Positions 1-7,661 of a stretch of 7,783 nt of DNA are shown here, piece after piece. The stretch is taken from contig JACCUS010000084.1 in NCBI GenBank assembly GCA_013811715.1, forward strand, positions 1 through 7,783. Reading direction: 5' to 3'. Each line of letters opens with the position of its first letter. Position 1 is the first letter of the stretch. A program made the translations under genes and the position numbers. This DNA comes from Nocardioidaceae bacterium. GTDB lineage: Bacteria > Actinomycetota > Actinomycetes > Propionibacteriales > Nocardioidaceae. The notes under the pieces were generated by a model. It made no database searches, was not told the origin of the DNA, and worked only from the letters and a program-made list of their open reading frames with translations.

Positions 1-3000
1 CTGCGCGACGGCATCGCGGGCCGCCTGGGCGTGGTCGACCCGAGCCCGGATCGTCCGCTGACTCGCCCCCGCGGCGCCGACCGACGCGGACGGTGGGTGC
101 CGCGACCACCGCTCAGCAGGGACCGGAGCGGCGCAATGGTGTCGTTGGTGAGGTGGCCCGTCCAGACGAGGTCCCACAGCGTGGCGGCGAGCAGCTGGTC
201 GTCGGCGAAGGCGGCCGCATCGGAAAGCTGCCGGAAGAAGTAGCCACCGCCTCCCGACAGCGCCTCGAGGACTCGATGGTGGCTCTCGCCCAGCTCGAGC
301 TGCCCGTGCTCGGGCAGCGTCAAGGCGGCGGTGTCGGCGGCATGGAGCGACACCCAGCCGTCGGTGCCCGGCAGCGCCCCAGCGCCGGCCCAGACCACCT
401 CGCCGGACGAGGTCAGCTCGTCGAGCATGGCGGGCTGGTAGTCGACCAACCGGCTGCGCAGCACGAACGGCTCCAACGCCGAGGCGGGAACGGCGACACC
501 GGCGAGCTGCTCGACGACCGCGAGCACACCGTCCGGCCCGCGCAGCCGGCTGCCGACGTTCTGCCAGGCCGGGAGGAAGTGGCCGAGCGCGGACGGATCG
601 ACCGGCTCGACCTCCTTGCGGGCCGCGGCCAGGGAGCGCCGCCGGATCCTCCGCAGCACCTCTGCGTCGCACCACTCGGCGCCGTGGCCGCCGGGACGGA
701 ACTCACCCTCGGCGACCCGCCCTGAAGCCGCGAGCCGCACCAGCGCGTCGTGCGCAACCGCTTGCCCGAGCCCGAACCGTCCGGCGGCGTCGATGGTCGC
801 GAACGGGCCGTGAGTGCGGGCGAAACGCGCGAGCAGGTCTCCGAGTGGGTCGGCGACGGGCTCAGTGAAGGCCTCGGGCACCCCGAGGGGGACGGGTACG
901 CCGAGGGCGTCTCGCAGCCGGGCCACGTCTTCGACCGCCGCCACGAAGTCGATGCCTCCGATGCGCACCCGCACCGCTCGCCGAGCCGACGCCAAGTCGG
1001 CGACGAGCTCGGCCGCCGAGTCGGGTCGGGTGCAGCGGGCGGCGACCTCGGCCTCGGTCAGCGGACCGAGCAACCGGAGCAAGTCGGCCACGCCTTCGCC
1101 GTCGCGGGCGCGTCGGTCGTCGGCGAGCCGCTGCAGCTCGAGCTCGATGCGGTCGACCACGTCGGCGTCGAGCAGGTCGCGCAGCTCGCTTCGGCCGAGC
1201 AGCTCACCGAGCAGTGCCGGGTCCAGGGCCAGGGCGGCGGCCTTGCGTTCGGCCAGCGGCGAGTCGCCCTCGTAGACGAACTGGCCGACGTAGCCGAACA
1301 GCAGCGAGCGCGCGAACGCGCTCGGCGTCGCGGTCTCCACCTCAACCACCCGGACGCGGCGCGACTCGATCGCGCGCATCAGGTCCACCAGCGCCGGAAC
1401 GTCGTACACGTCCTGCAGGCACTCGCGGACCGCCTCGAGCACGATCGGGAACGATCCGTACTTGCTCGCCACTTCCAACAACGCCGCGGACCGTCGGCGT
1501 TGTTGCCACAGGGGGGAACGTCTGCCCGGGTCACGGCGGGGCAGCAGCAGTGCCCGGGCGGCGCACTCGCGGAACCGGGAGGCGAACAGCGCCGACCCGC
1601 CGACCTCGCTGGTGACGAGGTCGTCGATCTCGTCGGGCTCGAACAGGCACAGGGCCGCCCCCGGCGGTTCGGCGTCGGTCTCCGGGATCCGTACGACGAT
1701 GCCGTCGTCGCCGGCCATCGTGTGGGCGTCGATCCCGAACCTCTCGCGCAGCCGGGCGCCGATCGCGAGCGCCCACGGCCCATGCACCCGCGCGCCGTAC
1801 GGCGAGTGGATGACCAGCCGCCAGTCGCCCAGCTCGTCGCGGCAGCGCTCGACCAGCAGCTGACGGTCGTGCGGCACATAACCGGTGTCGGCGCGCTGTT
1901 CGTCGATGAAGCCCACCAGGTTGCTCGCCGCGAAGCCGTCGAGCCCCGCCGCTGTCGCCCGCCCGACCGCGTCGGCCCCGGACAGCTTCGTCAGCTCGCG
2001 CACGAATCCGCCGACGGCTGCGCCGAGCTCGGCCGGGCGGCCGATCGTGTCGCCCTTCCAGAAGGGCAGCCGCCCCGGCTGGCCGGGCGCGGGGGAGACC
2101 AGCACCCGGTCGTGGGTGATGTCCTCGATCCGCCAGCTCGACGTCCCGAGCGCGAACACGTCGCCGACGCGCGACTCGTAGACCATCTCCTCGTCGAGCT
2201 CGCCGACCCGTGGCGCTCCCCGACCTGAGCCTGACGAGTCGGCGCCGACCAGGAAGACCCCGAACAACCCGCGGTCGGGGATGGTGCCTCCGGATGTCAC
2301 CGCGAGCCGCTGCGCGCCGGGTCGGCCGGTAAGGGTGTTGGCGACCCGGTCCCAGACGAGCCGCGGCCGCAGCTCGGCGAACTCGTCGGACGGGTAGCGT
2401 CCCGACAGCAGGTCGAGGGTGGCGTCGTACGCCGACCGAGGCAGCGTCGCGAAGGGCGCGGAGCGGCGCACGACGGCGTACAGCTCGTCGACGTCCCAGG
2501 TGTCGAGCGACGTGCAGGCGACGACCTGCTGGGCCAGCACGTCCAGCGGATTGGCGGGCACCGAGAGCGCCTCGATCTGGCCGGCGCGCATCCGCTCGAC
2601 CACCACTGCCGTCTGCAGCAGGTCGGCACGGTGCTTGGGGAACAGCACCCCCCGCGACACCTCGCCGACCTGGTGGCCCGCGCGACCCACGCGCTGCAAC
2701 CCGCTGGCCACCGACGGCGGCGACTCGATCTGGACCACCAGGTCGACCGCGCCCATGTCGATGCCGAGCTCGAGGCTGGACGTGGCCACAACGCACGGCA
2801 GCCGGCCGGCCTTGAGGTCGTCCTCGATCAGGGCCCGCTGCTCCTTGCTGACCGAGCCGTGGTGGGCGCGGGCGATCACGTCGGCGGCGCCGCGGGAGGC
2901 GCCGCTCTGCGCCATGATCTCGGCCGGCTGACCGGCATCGTCGAGTGCCTCGTCGCGTCGCTCGGTGGCGATCTCGTTGAGCCTGGCGGTGAGCCGCTCG

Positions 3001-3914
3001 GCAAGGCGCCGGGAGTTGGCGAAGACGATGGTCGAGCGGTGCTGCTCGACCAGGTCGACGATGTGCTGCTCGACGTGCGGCCAGATCGAGGCGCGCGAGG
3101 CGTGGCCGGCGGCCGGTCCTTCGAGGTCGTCGGACGACTCTGGTGCCAGCGTGCCGAGCTCGGTCATGTCCTCGACGGGTACGACGACCTCGAGCTGCCA
3201 CTGCTTGGCCGATGGCGGCGCCACCACCTCGACCGGGTGGCCGCCGCCGAGGAACCGGGCCACCTCGTCCACCGGGCGCACCGTGGCCGACAGGCCGACC
3301 CGCTGGGCTGGCCGCTCCAGGAGCCCGTCGAGCCGCTCGAGCGACAGCGCGAGGTGGGCGCCGCGCTTGGTGCCGGCCACCGCGTGCACCTCGTCGACGA
3401 TGACGGTGTCGACGTTTCGCAGCGAGTCGCGCGCCTGCGAGGTGAGCATGAGGAAGAGCGACTCAGGCGTGGTGATGAGGATGTCGGGCGGCGACGCGCT
3501 CAGCCGGCGGCGGTCGGTGGCGGACGTGTCGCCGGAGCGGATGCCGACCGCGATGTCGGGCACGTCCACACCGAGCCGGGCCGCCGCCTGACGCAGCCCG
3601 GCCAGGGGTGCTCGCAGGTTGCGTTCGATGTCGACGGCGAGCGCTTTGAGCGGTGAGACGTAGAGGACGCGGCAGCGCTGGTGCCTCTCGACCGGGCGGG
3701 GTGTCGTGGTGAGCCGGTCGAGCGCCCAGAGGAACGCGGCGAGGGTCTTTCCTGACCCGGTGGGCGCGACCACCAGGGCGTTGCGACCCGCCGAGATGGC
3801 CTTCCACGCGCCGGTCTGGGCCGGTGTGGGCTCGGCGAAGGCGTCACCGAACCAGGCTCGGGTGACGGGCGAGAAGCCGGGCATGCCGGTGGCGCCGGCC
3901 GACGTCGTACTCAC
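1..3914 (-). CDS. lhr: Lhr-family ATP-dependent helicase, large (Core + C-terminal domain), 3' end missing
   Basis: Superfamily 2 helicase of the Lhr family. In mycobacteria Lhr is a 3'-to-5' ssDNA translocase that unwinds RNA:DNA hybrids and is linked to DNA repair. The frame is open from the left edge to a GTG start, giving about 1304 codons. Visible motifs are: PTPAQ (Q motif, 29-33), APTGSGKT (Walker A, 50-57), SPLKAL (87-92), TTPESL (148-153), DEVH (Walker B, 174-177), SAT (209-211), FANSR (298-302), SSLELGID (379-386) and QRVGRAGH (407-414). A winged-helix region and the DEAD/H-associated Lhr domain follow, with HSPYG at 703-707. The actinobacterial C-terminal region follows, with RTHGPF at 1033-1038. 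Full-length homologues have about 1500-1550 residues, so some 200-250 residues lie off the left edge. GTG 3914 is preferred because AGGA lies 8 nt upstream; an in-frame ATG at 3884 is the alternative. No motif is broken and no frameshift is seen. Confidence 0.95.
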   Translation of the reverse strand, partial: MSTTSAGATGMPGFSPVTRAWFGDAFAEPTPAQTGAWKAISAGRNALVVAPTGSGKTLAAFLWALDRLTTTPRPVERHQRCRVLYVSPLKALAVDIERNLRAPLAGLRQAAARLGVDVPDIAVGIRSGDTSATDRRRLSASPPDILITTPESLFLMLTSQARDSLRNVDTVIVDEVHAVAGTKRGAHLALSLERLDGLLERPAQRVGLSATVRPVDEVARFLGGGHPVEVVAPPSAKQWQLEVVVPVEDMTELGTLAPESSDDLEGPAAGHASRASIWPHVEQHIVDLVEQHRSTIVFANSRRLAERLTARLNEIATERRDEALDDAGQPAEIMAQSGASRGAADVIARAHHGSVSKEQRALIEDDLKAGRLPCVVATSSLELGIDMGAVDLVVQIESPPSVASGLQRVGRAGHQVGEVSRGVLFPKHRADLLQTAVVVERMRAGQIEALSVPANPLDVLAQQVVACTSLDTWDVDELYAVVRRSAPFATLPRSAYDATLDLLSGRYPSDEFAELRPRLVWDRVANTLTGRPGAQRLAVTSGGTIPDRGLFGVFLVGADSSGSGRGAPRVGELDEEMVYESRVGDVFALGTSSWRIEDITHDRVLVSPAPGQPGRLPFWKGDTIGRPAELGAAVGGFVRELTKLSGADAVGRATAAGLDGFAASNLVGFIDEQRADTGYVPHDRQLLVERCRDELGDWRLVIHSPYGARVHGPWALAIGARLRERFGIDAHTMAGDDGIVVRIPETDAEPPGAALCLFEPDEIDDLVTSEVGGSALFASRFRECAARALLLPRRDPGRRSPLWQQRRRSAALLEVASKYGSFPIVLEAVRECLQDVYDVPALVDLMRAIESRRVRVVEVETATPSAFARSLLFGYVGQFVYEGDSPLAERKAAALALDPALLGELLGRSELRDLLDADVVDRIELELQRLADDRRARDGEGVADLLRLLGPLTEAEVAARCTRPDSAAELVADLASARRAVRVRIGGIDFVAAVEDVARLRDALGVPVPLGVPEAFTEPVADPLGDLLARFARTHGPFATIDAAGRFGLGQAVAHDALVRLAASGRVAEGEFRPGGHGAEWCDAEVLRRIRRRSLAAARKEVEPVDPSALGHFLPAWQNVGSRLRGPDGVLAVVEQLAGVAVPASALEPFVLRSRLVDYQPAMLDELTSSGEVVWAGAGALPGTDGWVSLHAADTAALTLPEHGQLELGESHHRVLEALSGGGGYFFRQLSDAAAFADDQLLAATLWDLVWTGHLTNDTIAPLRSLLSGGRGTHRPRRSAPRGRVSGRSGLGSTTPRRPAMPSR

Positions 3915-3922
3915 TCATGTCA

Positions 3923-3926
3923 TCCT
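3923..3926 (-). promoter_or_regulatory. Shine-Dalgarno site of lhr
   Basis: On the minus strand AGGA is followed by 8 nt and then GTG (3914-3912). This spacing selects the GTG over the ATG ten codons downstream. An ATG at 3923 on the same strand is not usable: it meets TGA after one further codon. Confidence 0.55.
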
Positions 3927-3963
3927 GCCCGACGCCACCGACACCGCACCCACCCCCACTGGT
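3927..3963 (-). other. G-rich leader segment upstream of lhr
   Basis: The minus (lhr sense) strand carries closely spaced G tracts here, including GGGGG and GGG near 3950-3958 and several GG pairs down to the Shine-Dalgarno site. If transcribed, this leader RNA could form a two-tier G-quadruplex or another stable structure next to the ribosome site. High genomic GC makes G tracts common, so a function is only suggested. Confidence 0.25.
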
Positions 3964-3997
3964 GCACTCCGCGGGCTCACTGCTGGGCGCCGCCGGC

Positions 3998-4035
3998 TTG
4001 GGAAGTGTCCGCGCTGCTGGTTAGGGTCTTGTCTT
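3998..4035 (+). promoter_or_regulatory. Putative leaderless promoter of the ABC-2 operon
   Basis: TTGGGA (3998-4003) and TAGGGT (4022-4027) are separated by 18 bp, matching a housekeeping actinobacterial -35/-10 pair (TANNNT type). The -10 box ends 8 bp before GTG 4036, so the expected transcription start falls on or next to that GTG. No Shine-Dalgarno sequence fits between them. Leaderless mRNAs of this layout are common in actinobacteria. The promoter is assigned from sequence only; there is no transcript evidence. Confidence 0.5.
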
Positions 4036-5015
<980 letters not shown>

Positions 5016-5016
<1 letters not shown>

Positions 5017-5810
5017 TGGCGCTCCTCTCGCGGCAGGCGCCGCGGCTGGCCTCGCGGTTGACCGACTACTGGGTGACCGTCTACAAGCGCACCTGGCGGG
5101 GGTCGGTCGTCACCAGCTTCTTGATGCCGTTCCTCTACCTCACCGCGCTGGGGGTCGGGCTCGGCGGCTTCGTCGACGACGCCGGCCCCGAGCAGCTCGG
5201 CGGCATCACCTACCTCGCGTTCATCGCCCCCGGCCTGCTCGCCACCACGGCCATGCAGATCGCGGTGGGGGAGTCGATGTACCCGGTGATGGCGTGCTTC
5301 AAGTGGGACAAGACCTACTACTCGATGGCCGCCACGCCGCTGCGGGTGCCCGACATCGTCGCGGCGCACCTGACCGCGGTGGCGTTCCGCGTCTTCACCA
5401 CCAGTGCGGTGTTCTTGGGAGTGCTCGCCGTCTTCGGGGCGCTCCACAGCTGGTGGGGCGGGCTGGTGGCGCTGGCAGTCGCCGTACTGCTCGGGTTGGC
5501 GCACGCCGCGCCGGTGTTCGGAGTCACCGCGCGGTTGGACAGTCCCAGCGGCTTCGCGCTGATCTTCCGGCTCGGGTTGATACCGATGTTCTTGTTCAGC
5601 GGGGCGTTCTTCCCGGTCTCCCAGCTCGGTGGCGTCGCCTGGCTCGCCTACGTGACGCCGATCTGGCACGGCGTCGAGCTGTGTCGGATGCTGACGTTGG
5701 GAGCGGTCGAGTGGTGGCCGGTGCTCGGGCACCTGTCCTACCTCGCGGTGTGGCTGGCCGCCGGCTGGGTCTTCGCGTTGACCGGCTTCGCCAAGCGGCT
5801 GGCCCAGTGA
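5016..5810 (+). CDS. ABC-2 exporter membrane subunit 1 (NodJ/DrrB type)
   Basis: Integral membrane protein of 264 residues, of the ABC-2 permease family. About six hydrophobic segments can be seen, near residues 31-50, 65-84, 113-141, 147-171, 180-200 and 235-257. This is the usual count and length for the family. The conserved ABC-2 region is clear: MFLFSGAFFP (191-200), followed by a TPIWHGVELCR stretch (214-224). ATG 5016 shares its A with the ATPase stop (TGATG), which implies translational coupling; GGTGG just upstream could be a weak ribosome site. It most likely pairs with the second permease as a heterodimer around the dimeric ATPase. No signal peptide is expected or seen. The substrate is unknown. 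Confidence 0.9.
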
Positions 5811-5833
5811 TGGGTCACGTGATGGCGCAGTGA
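5810..5833 (+). other. 7-codon mini-ORF bridging the two permease genes
   Basis: ATG at 5810-5812 overlaps the first permease's stop (TGA 5808-5810) by one base. The frame encodes M-G-H-V-M-A-Q and stops at TGA 5831-5833, which overlaps GTG 5830, the start of the second permease, in a GTGA junction. It could act as a relay carrying terminating ribosomes across the 19-bp gap, since the second permease has no clear Shine-Dalgarno sequence. A chance origin is possible for such a short frame. Confidence 0.35.
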
Positions 5834-6645
5834 CGACCACGACCGAGTCCCGCACGCTAGGCCCGCGGGTGGTGCCGCTCCTCGGCGTCGGGCAGTGGCG
5901 TGTCGTCGAGCGCAACTTCCTCGTCTACCGCCACGGCTGGGTCGTGTTCCTGACCGGCATGCTCGAGCCGATCCTCTACCTGCTGTCGATCGGCATCGGC
6001 GTCGGTGAGCTGGTCGGCGACTTCCGGCTGGACGACGGCAGGCGGGTCGGCTACGTCGAGTTCGTGGCCCCGGCCATGCTGGCGGCGTCGGCGATGAACG
6101 GTGCGCTCTACGACGCGACGTACAACATCTTCTTCCGGATGAAGTACGCCAAGCTCTACGACGCCATGCTCGCCACCCCGCTCACGCCGTCCGACATCGC
6201 GCGCGGCGAGATCATCTGGGCGCTGCTGCGCGGGGCGGCGTACTCGCTGTTCTTCATCGTCGTGATGCTGGTGATGGGCCTGGTCGAGTCGTGGTGGATG
6301 CTGCTGGCGCTGCCGGCGACGATGCTGATCGGGTTCGCCTTCGCGGGGGCCGGGATGGCGTTGACGACGTGGATGCGCAGCTGGCAGGACTTCGAGTTCG
6401 TGCAGCTGGTGATCATGCCCATGTTCCTCTTCTCGGCCACGTTCTACCCGATCTCGACCTACCCCGGGGCGGTCGAGTGGGTGGTGCGCTGCACCCCGCT
6501 CTACCAAGGCGTCGTGCTGGCGCGGGGCATGGCGCTCGGCGATGTCGGCTGGGACTGGCTGGTGGCGGTCGGGTACCTGGCCGCGATGGGCGGCATCGGG
6601 ATGTACGTCGCCGGGAGGCGCGTCGGCACCCTGTTGCTCAAGTAG
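5830..6645 (+). CDS. ABC-2 exporter membrane subunit 2 (NodJ/DrrB type)
   Basis: Second membrane subunit, 271 residues, clearly different from subunit 1 but with the same plan. Hydrophobic segments lie near 37-58, 75-95, 128-150, 156-178, 190-210 and 243-262. The ABC-2 signature is seen as MPMFLFSATFYPIS (196-209), followed by a CTPLYQGVVLAR stretch (221-232). The N-terminal ~30 residues are polar and cytoplasmic. The GTG start at 5830 is the only credible start: the same frame upstream offers no other start before running into the preceding gene. The 19-bp gap to subunit 1, with no good ribosome site, suggests coupled translation. Two unlike permeases after one ATPase indicate a heteromeric exporter of the DrrABC kind. 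The stop is TAG 6643-6645. Confidence 0.9.
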   Translation: MTTTTESRTLGPRVVPLLGVGQWRVVERNFLVYRHGWVVFLTGMLEPILYLLSIGIGVGELVGDFRLDDGRRVGYVEFVAPAMLAASAMNGALYDATYNIFFRMKYAKLYDAMLATPLTPSDIARGEIIWALLRGAAYSLFFIVVMLVMGLVESWWMLLALPATMLIGFAFAGAGMALTTWMRSWQDFEFVQLVIMPMFLFSATFYPISTYPGAVEWVVRCTPLYQGVVLARGMALGDVGWDWLVAVGYLAAMGGIGMYVAGRRVGTLLLK

Positions 6646-6657
6646 TCGGGTCGCCGG

Positions 6658-6669
6658 CACCCTCGGGTG
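6658..6669 (+). terminator. Weak hairpin after the ABC-2 operon
   Basis: CACC-CTCG-GGTG forms a 4-bp G/C-rich stem with a four-base loop (CACCC/GGGTG pairing is possible on paper) starting 12 bp after the permease stop. There is no U tract, so a classical intrinsic terminator is not shown. Its place between convergent genes fits a termination role. Confidence 0.25.
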
Positions 6670-6670
6670 T

Positions 6671-6764
6671 GTTGCGACTCCTCGGCGCTGCATGTGCGAC
6701 CCCACTCGGCGCTGCATGTGCGACCCCTCTCGGCGCTGCGTTTGCGACTCCTCGGCGCGAGTGG
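6671..6764. repeat. Four-copy ~24-bp imperfect tandem repeat
   Basis: Units lie at 6671-6693, 6694-6717, 6718-6741 and 6742-6764. The core TCGGCGC recurs at 6682, 6706, 6730 and 6752, giving spacings of 24, 24 and 22 bp. TGCGAC recurs at 6673, 6695, 6719 and 6743. The two middle units differ from each other at only a few positions; the first and last units share TTGCGACTCC and are one base shorter in that part. The last unit diverges after TCGGCGC. The array fills most of the 120-bp gap between the convergent second permease and TetR genes. It is outside all genes and carries no credible ORF. Its function is unknown; it may be a dispersed intergenic repeat or a variable-number locus. Confidence 0.85.
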
Positions 6765-6765
6765 T

Positions 6766-7551
6766 CTAGGCGGGGCGGGTCATCTCTGCCTCGATGAGGG
6801 CGCGCAGCCGCGGCCAGTCGTCGCCGAAGCCGAGGTCGCGGGCGTTGTCGTCCAGCATCGACCGGAACAACGCTCCGGAGGAGATGATCGTCGCCTCCAT
6901 GTGCCGGAACACCTCCAAGGTGACCGTGCCGTAGAGGCGGCCCCAGCATTGGGTGAAGACCCAGGTCAACCCGAAGGGGTGGCCCGGGAAGTCACAGGGC
7001 AGCGTCCTGGCGCGGTCCGGGTCCTTCAGCATCGCGGCCACGGCCGGGTCGAGCTCGTCGTCGGACGGCAAGGGGAAGTCGTAGCGCTGCCACAGGCGCA
7101 CGAACATGTCCTTGAAGAAGCCGCCGAACATGCCCGGCCCCGAGTCCGGCGGCGGGGGCTCGCCGTCGCTCGACGTCGCGGGGTTGGCGAAGATCAAGGC
7201 GAATTCGCGCGGGTTGGCCAGCGCCCAGCGCCGAAAGGCGACGGTGGTTGCGAGGATCTGGGCGGCCGGGTCCTCGTCGGGATGACGGTCGCGTGCCTCC
7301 CCCATGGCGGCGAGCACATCGCCGAAGACTGACATCGCGACCAGCATCAGCAGCTCTTGAAAGCTGTCGACGTACCGGTACAACGCCGGCGCAGTGATGC
7401 CCATCTCGGTCGCCACGCCGCGCAGCGAGAGGCTTTCCTCCTCGCGTAACAGGCGACGTGAGACCTCGACGATCTCGTCGTGCGTCGCCTGCCGCTGCCG
7501 CTCCCGTCGCGTCGGCGGTGCGATCGGCTCGGCCATGGCGTCTGCCGGCAT
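6766..7551 (-). CDS. TetR-family transcriptional regulator
   Basis: DNA-binding repressor of 261 residues. The N-terminal region is basic (RRERQRQ, 15-21). The TetR helix-turn-helix spans about residues 41-68, including LRGVATEMGITAPALYRYV, with recognition helix around 53-60. The rest is an alpha-helical ligand and dimer domain. Its FRRWALANPREFALIFANP stretch resembles the WHG-type TetR C-terminal domain. It is somewhat longer than the common 190-220 residues because of a Pro/Asp-rich insert after that stretch. The start is ATG 7551, because AGGAGG ends 5 nt upstream; the earlier in-frame ATG 7578 would place this Shine-Dalgarno sequence inside the gene. The gene is divergent from an MMPL transporter and shares a 110-bp control region with two palindromes, so it probably represses that transporter and itself. 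The ligand is unknown, likely a hydrophobic molecule. Confidence 0.93.
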   Translation of the reverse strand: MPADAMAEPIAPPTRRERQRQATHDEIVEVSRRLLREEESLSLRGVATEMGITAPALYRYVDSFQELLMLVAMSVFGDVLAAMGEARDRHPDEDPAAQILATTVAFRRWALANPREFALIFANPATSSDGEPPPPDSGPGMFGGFFKDMFVRLWQRYDFPLPSDDELDPAVAAMLKDPDRARTLPCDFPGHPFGLTWVFTQCWGRLYGTVTLEVFRHMEATIISSGALFRSMLDDNARDLGFGDDWPRLRALIEAEMTRPA

Positions 7552-7556
7552 CTCAA

Positions 7557-7562
7557 CCTCCT
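7557..7562 (-). promoter_or_regulatory. Shine-Dalgarno site of the TetR gene
   Basis: A perfect AGGAGG on the minus strand lies 5 nt before ATG 7551. It decides the start against ATG 7578 upstream and ATG 7536 downstream. Confidence 0.8.
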
Positions 7563-7573
7563 GGTAGGTACCC

Positions 7574-7579
7574 AGCATA
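7574..7579 (-). promoter_or_regulatory. Putative -10 box of the TetR gene
   Basis: TATGCT on the minus strand would place the transcription start near 7567, just before the AGGAGG, giving a short leader. No good -35 hexamer is found at the right distance. The region where it should lie is inside the 7596-7617 palindrome, which would allow autorepression. Confidence 0.4.
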
Positions 7580-7584
7580 AACCC

Positions 7585-7612
7585 TTGACATCAAAGTTTA
7601 CGCATGTAACAG
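7585..7612 (+). promoter_or_regulatory. Putative promoter of the MMPL transporter gene
   Basis: TTGACA (7585-7590) is a perfect -35 box. A -10 candidate TAACAG (7607-7612), with a TG just before it, follows after a 16-bp spacer. The -10 match is imperfect, so the exact hexamer is uncertain. The surrounding 60 bp (7571-7630) have 22 G+C, about 37%, in an otherwise very GC-rich window. Confidence 0.5.
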
Positions 7613-7617
7613 TAAAC
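7596..7617. promoter_or_regulatory. Inverted repeat, candidate TetR operator 1
   Basis: GTTTAC and GTAAAC form perfect 6-bp arms around 10 bp. The 22-bp size fits a TetR dimer site. It overlaps the spacer and -10 of the rightward promoter and the expected -35 zone of the TetR promoter, an ideal place to repress both. A smaller nested inverted pair, TTAC-GCAT-GTAA, lies at 7598-7609. Confidence 0.6.
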
Positions 7618-7618
7618 G

Positions 7619-7629
7619 ATAGTAACTAT
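7619..7629. promoter_or_regulatory. Palindrome, candidate TetR operator 2
   Basis: ATAGT-A-ACTAT is a palindrome with 5-bp arms and a single central base, just downstream of the first inverted repeat and near the expected transcription start of the MMPL gene. It could be a second operator or part of an extended site. Chance is less easily excluded here because the region is AT-rich. Confidence 0.4.
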
Positions 7630-7661
7630 TGTGATGGCGCGTAGCGAGGGAGTCGGGGACG

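Noticed and set aside
750..2228. 492-codon open frame on the plus strand
   Set aside because: It is antisense to lhr. Its composition is Arg/Gly/Gln-rich without any domain, and high GC keeps opposite frames open.
1531..3201. 556-codon open frame on the minus strand in another frame
   Set aside because: It overlaps the helicase in a shifted frame and is extremely Arg-rich with no motif; the lhr frame holds all the helicase motifs across the same bases.
2631..3656. 341-codon open frame on the plus strand
   Set aside because: It is antisense to the Lhr helicase core, with no recognisable fold or conserved motif.
5857..6717. 286-codon open frame on the minus strand
   Set aside because: It is antisense to the second permease, His/Arg/Gln-rich, with no domain.
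6671..6764. CRISPR array
   Set aside because: The units are contiguous with no unique spacers, and no cas gene is present.
6638..6949. Repeated peptide (VAHAAP-like) in a minus-strand frame through the tandem repeat
   Set aside because: The peptide periodicity simply reflects the 24-bp DNA repeat, a multiple of three, and the frame then runs out of phase through the TetR gene.
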